The translations under genes were made by a program, and so were the position numbers. Below are positions 61,263 to 64,000 of a DNA stretch of 64,000 bases, piece by piece; the stretch's first letter is position 1, and every line of letters begins with the position of its first letter. The notes below the pieces were generated by a model that was not told the DNA's origin, ran no database searches, and worked only from the letters and a program-made list of their open reading frames with translations. Origin of the DNA: Streptomyces avidinii (GTDB lineage Bacteria; Actinomycetota; Actinomycetes; Streptomycetales; Streptomycetaceae); the NCBI RefSeq assembly GCF_014650695.1, contig NZ_BMVL01000002.1, positions 486,721 to 550,720 on the forward strand. The letters run 5' to 3'.

Positions 61263-61600
61263 TCACTCCGTTGCCCGGCCCAGGGTGAACAGGGCTCCCT
61301 GCGGATCCCGCAGCGCGACCTGCGAGCGTCGGTCGGCATCGGCCGGACCAGGCACCTGTGTCGCCCCCTGTGCGACGGCGCGCTCCCGTGCGACGTCCAG
61401 GTCGGGGACCTTGAAGTGGACCAGCCACCGGGGACGGTCGTAAGACTGCTCGGCACCCGCCTCGACAGGCCCGCTGTTCAGCCTGGCGACCGCTGCACCG
61501 GCACTGCGCAGCACCACCCGCTCATCCTCGTAGGAGGCCGCGCAGTACCCGGGAACGTCCTCGCCCCGCCTGTTACACAGCAGGACTCCATGAACACCGA
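61263..61600 (-). pseudogene. Glyoxalase/VOC-domain protein, N-terminally truncated
   Basis: AASYEDERVVLRSAGAAVAR, then RPRWLVHFKVPDLDVARERA, VAQGATQVPGPADADRRSQV and ALRDPQGALFTLGRATE form the last half of a VOC domain protein. Upstream residues do not continue the family and no start codon with a ribosome binding site is present. Nothing disrupts the retained part, so a fused or shortened product is possible. Confidence 0.6.
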
Positions 61601-61923
61601 TGCGAAGGAGCGGACGGATGGAACAACCGGTACAGCAGCCACGGACGTCCGCGGCGCCTGACAGGTGAACGCGCCGTTCCCATGGCCTCGATCGCCCGAT
61701 CCGGCTTCGTCGCGGGCTCCCGGTTGACGGTACGGCCTCGCGTCCGTGCCCCTCGTCCACCGTGCCCGGGTCGGGGCGGCCTGCCTGACCGGACTCGGGT
61801 ACGTGTACGGCGCGCCGTCGGACGCCGCTGTCGGATGAACCGTGCTCAGGTCCGGCGCTCGGGTCCAGCCGGGATTCAGTGGCCGAGAGCGCGCTTGAGT
61901 TCGGCCTTGTCCACCTTCGACTT

Positions 61924-62195
61924 CTACGGCTCAGCCCGCCGCGCCGTCGACGCGCGCAGGCGGACCTGCTCCTCCAGGCGTGCGAGGAGGGCCTCGTGCA
62001 CCGTCGACCGGCCCATGAGCACGCACAGGTGTAGGCAGCGTCCATGGCGCGGAGCGCCGCGGGGTCCCCGGGCGCGACTCCGAGGCGGGCCCGGCGGCCC
62101 CGCAACCGGGTCAGAACCTCCTCGACCCGGGTCCTGGCCGGCAGGATCCCGACGAGCGGTCCCGCCGGCCGCCCGGACGTACGAGCCGCCTCCAT
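61924..62195 (-). pseudogene. DUF5133 protein fragment with frameshift
   Basis: RTRVEEVLTRLRGRRARLGV and GDPAALRAMDAAYT continue, in the next frame, as LCVLMGRSTVHEALLARLEE, QVRLRASTARRAEP. The break equals one missing C in the codon before LCVLMG. The ANTAR-like N-terminal part seen at 27830-28399 is absent. Confidence 0.7.
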
Positions 62196-62737
62196 CGGTT
62201 ACCGGCCGGAGACACGTGGGATCCCTTCCAGGGCGGGGCGGGGCGGGAGTCGTCCGCGGCGTGACGACGCGCTTACGGAAGGATTCCCGCGGGGCGCGCA
62301 GTGGTACCTGCGGCACGCCCGTGCCCGTGGCGCGTGCGGGCTCCGGAATTTCCGTGGGGCGGCCACGGTTCGCCCGGCCCGAGCCATGGGATGGTGGGAG
62401 GGATGGACCAGCCTGGTTCCGTCGTATCGAGGCTTCGGCGCCCCAGCCTGCCGTACGGGCGCCCCCTCGCGGCCTTCACGCGCCGGACATGTGCACGGCG
62501 CCAGCCGTGCACCCGGACGAGGCCCTTGCGGGTCTGCTGTTCAAGGCTGCCGCCCCGTGGGCCGTCTCTTCCGGATCTTGCCGGGCCCGCGACGCCCGGC
62601 ACCGCACCCGGCCGCGTTGTCGGGGCGCCCGAGTACGCCCACTACAAGGGCGCCTCTCCGCCTTGCCGGACACGGCACCGGACGCCGCGGGCTCGGCCGA
62701 CAAGATCCGAAAGAGACGGCCCAGGTGGGGAAGCCCC

Positions 62738-63251
62738 GTGACCTCCTGTCTTACCCGAATCCAATTCCTGGGCGCCTACGCCGTACTGACCCCGTGTCCC
62801 GGGCCCCGCACCGGCCGGGTCGCGGAATGCCGGAGCCGAATCACTCCGGCTCTTGCTCTGCTCCGGCCCGGCGTCACGTGTCTCGTCCTGGATGTCGGGT
62901 ACCTCTCGGCCGCCGATGCCACCGATGTCCTGCCGGTCGTGCGGGCCTGGGCCACTCGGCGCTCGGTTTCCCTGGTACGGATCGGGCGCGATGATGCCCC
63001 GGGGCATCCGCCCGTCCGCCTCGTCCACATCCCGCGCACCGCGGAGGAACGCTTGCTCCGGCCCCCGCTCGCGGCGCGGGTGATCGTGCAACGGGCTACG
63101 GGAATCCGCCTCGCGCACTGGGCGGACCCCCGTGCCGCAGCAGCTGACCGCCCCGGCAGCGGTGTAGGCGACAGTCACCCGGTCAATGGTGCAGGTGCTG
63201 GGCCCGATGAAGGAAGATGGGGTAACGGGCTGCCACTGGAGGTGAAGCGCC
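62738..63251 (+). other. Coding-like frame, identity uncertain
   Basis: From a GTG at 62738 a frame reads TPALALLRPGVTCLVLDVGY, LSAADATDVLPVVRAWATRR, VRLVHIPRTAEERLLRPPLA, with STAS-like strand order. It has no stop before the GAF-ANTAR start and drifts into Arg/Pro-rich sequence, so it is either degenerate or chance. Confidence 0.3.
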
Positions 63252-64000
63252 GTGGATCCTGTCCACCCCGACGACCTGCCTTCCGGGGGCGGCGGTCCGC
63301 TCCCACAGGACGGGGAGGAGGGCAGGCTGCACAGCGTGTTCAGCGGTGCGGTCGACGGCGTTGCCAGCCACGACGTGCCCGCTGCCCTGTGCCGGGCCTG
63401 CGTGGACCTGATGGACGTCACCGGAGCCTCGGTGTCGCTGTCCGGCGAGGACCCCGACATCCGCACCCTGTGGTGGTCGAGCGACGAAGTGGCCGGCCGC
63501 CTCGCCGAAGCCCAGTACACCCTGGGCGACGGACCCTGCGTCACCGCGCTCACCCACCTCGCCCCTGTCCTGGCCGCCGACCTCACCCGCGGGCCGGATG
63601 CCGCCCGCTGGCCCGTCTTCTCCCAGCAGGCCGTCGAACTGGGCGTGCGGGCGGTGTTCTCGCTGCCGCTGAACCACAGCGCCGTCGCGATCGGCACCCT
63701 CGACCTCTACCGCGACCGCACCGGCCCCCTCACCGAGAGCGACCGCTCCTTCGCGTTCCCCGCCGCCGACGCGATCACGACGGCCCTTCTCGCCCTCCAG
63801 GCGCAGGATTCCGGAGACGGCCTCGGAGCGTCCTGGCTGGACGAGGCGGAGACGGACCACGAAGAGGTCCACCAGGCCACCGGAATGATCATGGTGCACC
63901 TGGGAGTCGACCCCCACCACGCACTGGCCCGCCTGAGGGCCTACGCCTTCTCCCACGGACAGACCGTGACGGAGGCGGCTTTCGACGTCATCGCCGGAAG
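63252..64000 (+). CDS. GAF and ANTAR domain protein, cut by the window end
   Basis: At least 249 residues from GTG 63252, chosen because GGAGGTGA lies eight bases upstream. A GAF domain (about 20-180) contains CVDLMDVTGASVSLSGEDPD, LAEAQYTLGDGPCVTALTHL and VFSLPLNHSAVAIGTLDLYR. The ANTAR RNA-binding unit begins near 210 (EVHQATGMIMVHLGVDPHHA, LARLRAYAFSHGQTVTEAAF). Such proteins act as antiterminators binding paired hairpins in nascent RNA after a GAF signal. The C-terminus lies beyond the window. Confidence 0.88.
   Translation, partial: MDPVHPDDLPSGGGGPLPQDGEEGRLHSVFSGAVDGVASHDVPAALCRACVDLMDVTGASVSLSGEDPDIRTLWWSSDEVAGRLAEAQYTLGDGPCVTALTHLAPVLAADLTRGPDAARWPVFSQQAVELGVRAVFSLPLNHSAVAIGTLDLYRDRTGPLTESDRSFAFPAADAITTALLALQAQDSGDGLGASWLDEAETDHEEVHQATGMIMVHLGVDPHHALARLRAYAFSHGQTVTEAAFDVIAG

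Noticed and set aside
1..64000. tRNA, rRNA, riboswitch or replication origin
   Set aside because: No conserved rRNA segments, CCA-ending cloverleaf, known riboswitch core or DnaA-box cluster was noticed. Weak RNA elements cannot be excluded by eye.

Overview
The window is high-GC actinobacterial DNA (GC-rich third codon positions, GGAGG-type ribosome binding sites, ATGA/GTGA gene overlaps). The gene families are those of a Streptomyces chromosomal arm: DUF5133, DUF3618, holin-X, ANTAR/GAF, SpoIIE-type phosphatases, short two-CBS proteins and GmhA/HldE. No rRNA, tRNA, CRISPR array or intact transposon is visible.

Layout. 0-5.3 kb: end of a FUSC-type membrane protein with a frameshift, a scarred alcohol dehydrogenase, a flavodoxin, and a coupled holin-X/DUF3618/DUF4235 operon. 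5.6-16.3 kb: PRC-barrel protein, lone ATP-grasp ligase, small stress-type proteins, a multidomain SpoIIE phosphatase, CBS and PHP proteins, and a UdgX-type uracil-DNA glycosylase. 17-24 kb: pyruvate-oxidase-like TPP enzyme, a second SpoIIE phosphatase and a YbdK-type glutamate-cysteine ligase. 24.5-32.7 kb: Rho_N-tailed basic protein, P450 remnant, topoisomerase IB, DUF5133 proteins, LigC-type DNA ligase, IS982-type remnant, STAS proteins, and a bacterial ADF/cofilin homologue overlapping a small partner gene.

32.7-45.6 kb is the most coherent block: genes for nucleotide-activated heptose (GmhA, HldE, GmhB) with five glycosyltransferases, a NodU-type carbamoyltransferase, a sugar-nucleotide epimerase/decarboxylase and an MFS transporter. 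Most are on the minus strand with 4-base overlaps. It probably builds and decorates a heptose-containing glycan or glycoside of unknown identity.

45.9-64 kb: lactonase, two SDRs, STAS plus cupin pair, DUF72, phosphoesterase, a second CBS protein, SixA-like phosphatase, zinc alcohol dehydrogenase, an HATPase anti-sigma-type kinase beside a third SpoIIE phosphatase, DUF3040, and a GAF-ANTAR regulator cut by the window end.

Two themes cross the window. First, partner-switching and stress signalling: three SpoIIE phosphatases, one HATPase, two intact STAS proteins and remnants of both classes. Second, unusually heavy gene decay: about fifteen remnants with internal deletions, nonsense codons and frameshifts, including a collapsed dnaK-grpE operon with a nearby broken J-domain gene (53.4-54.9 kb). 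Several lesions are single-base deletions, so base accuracy should be checked before all are called biological.
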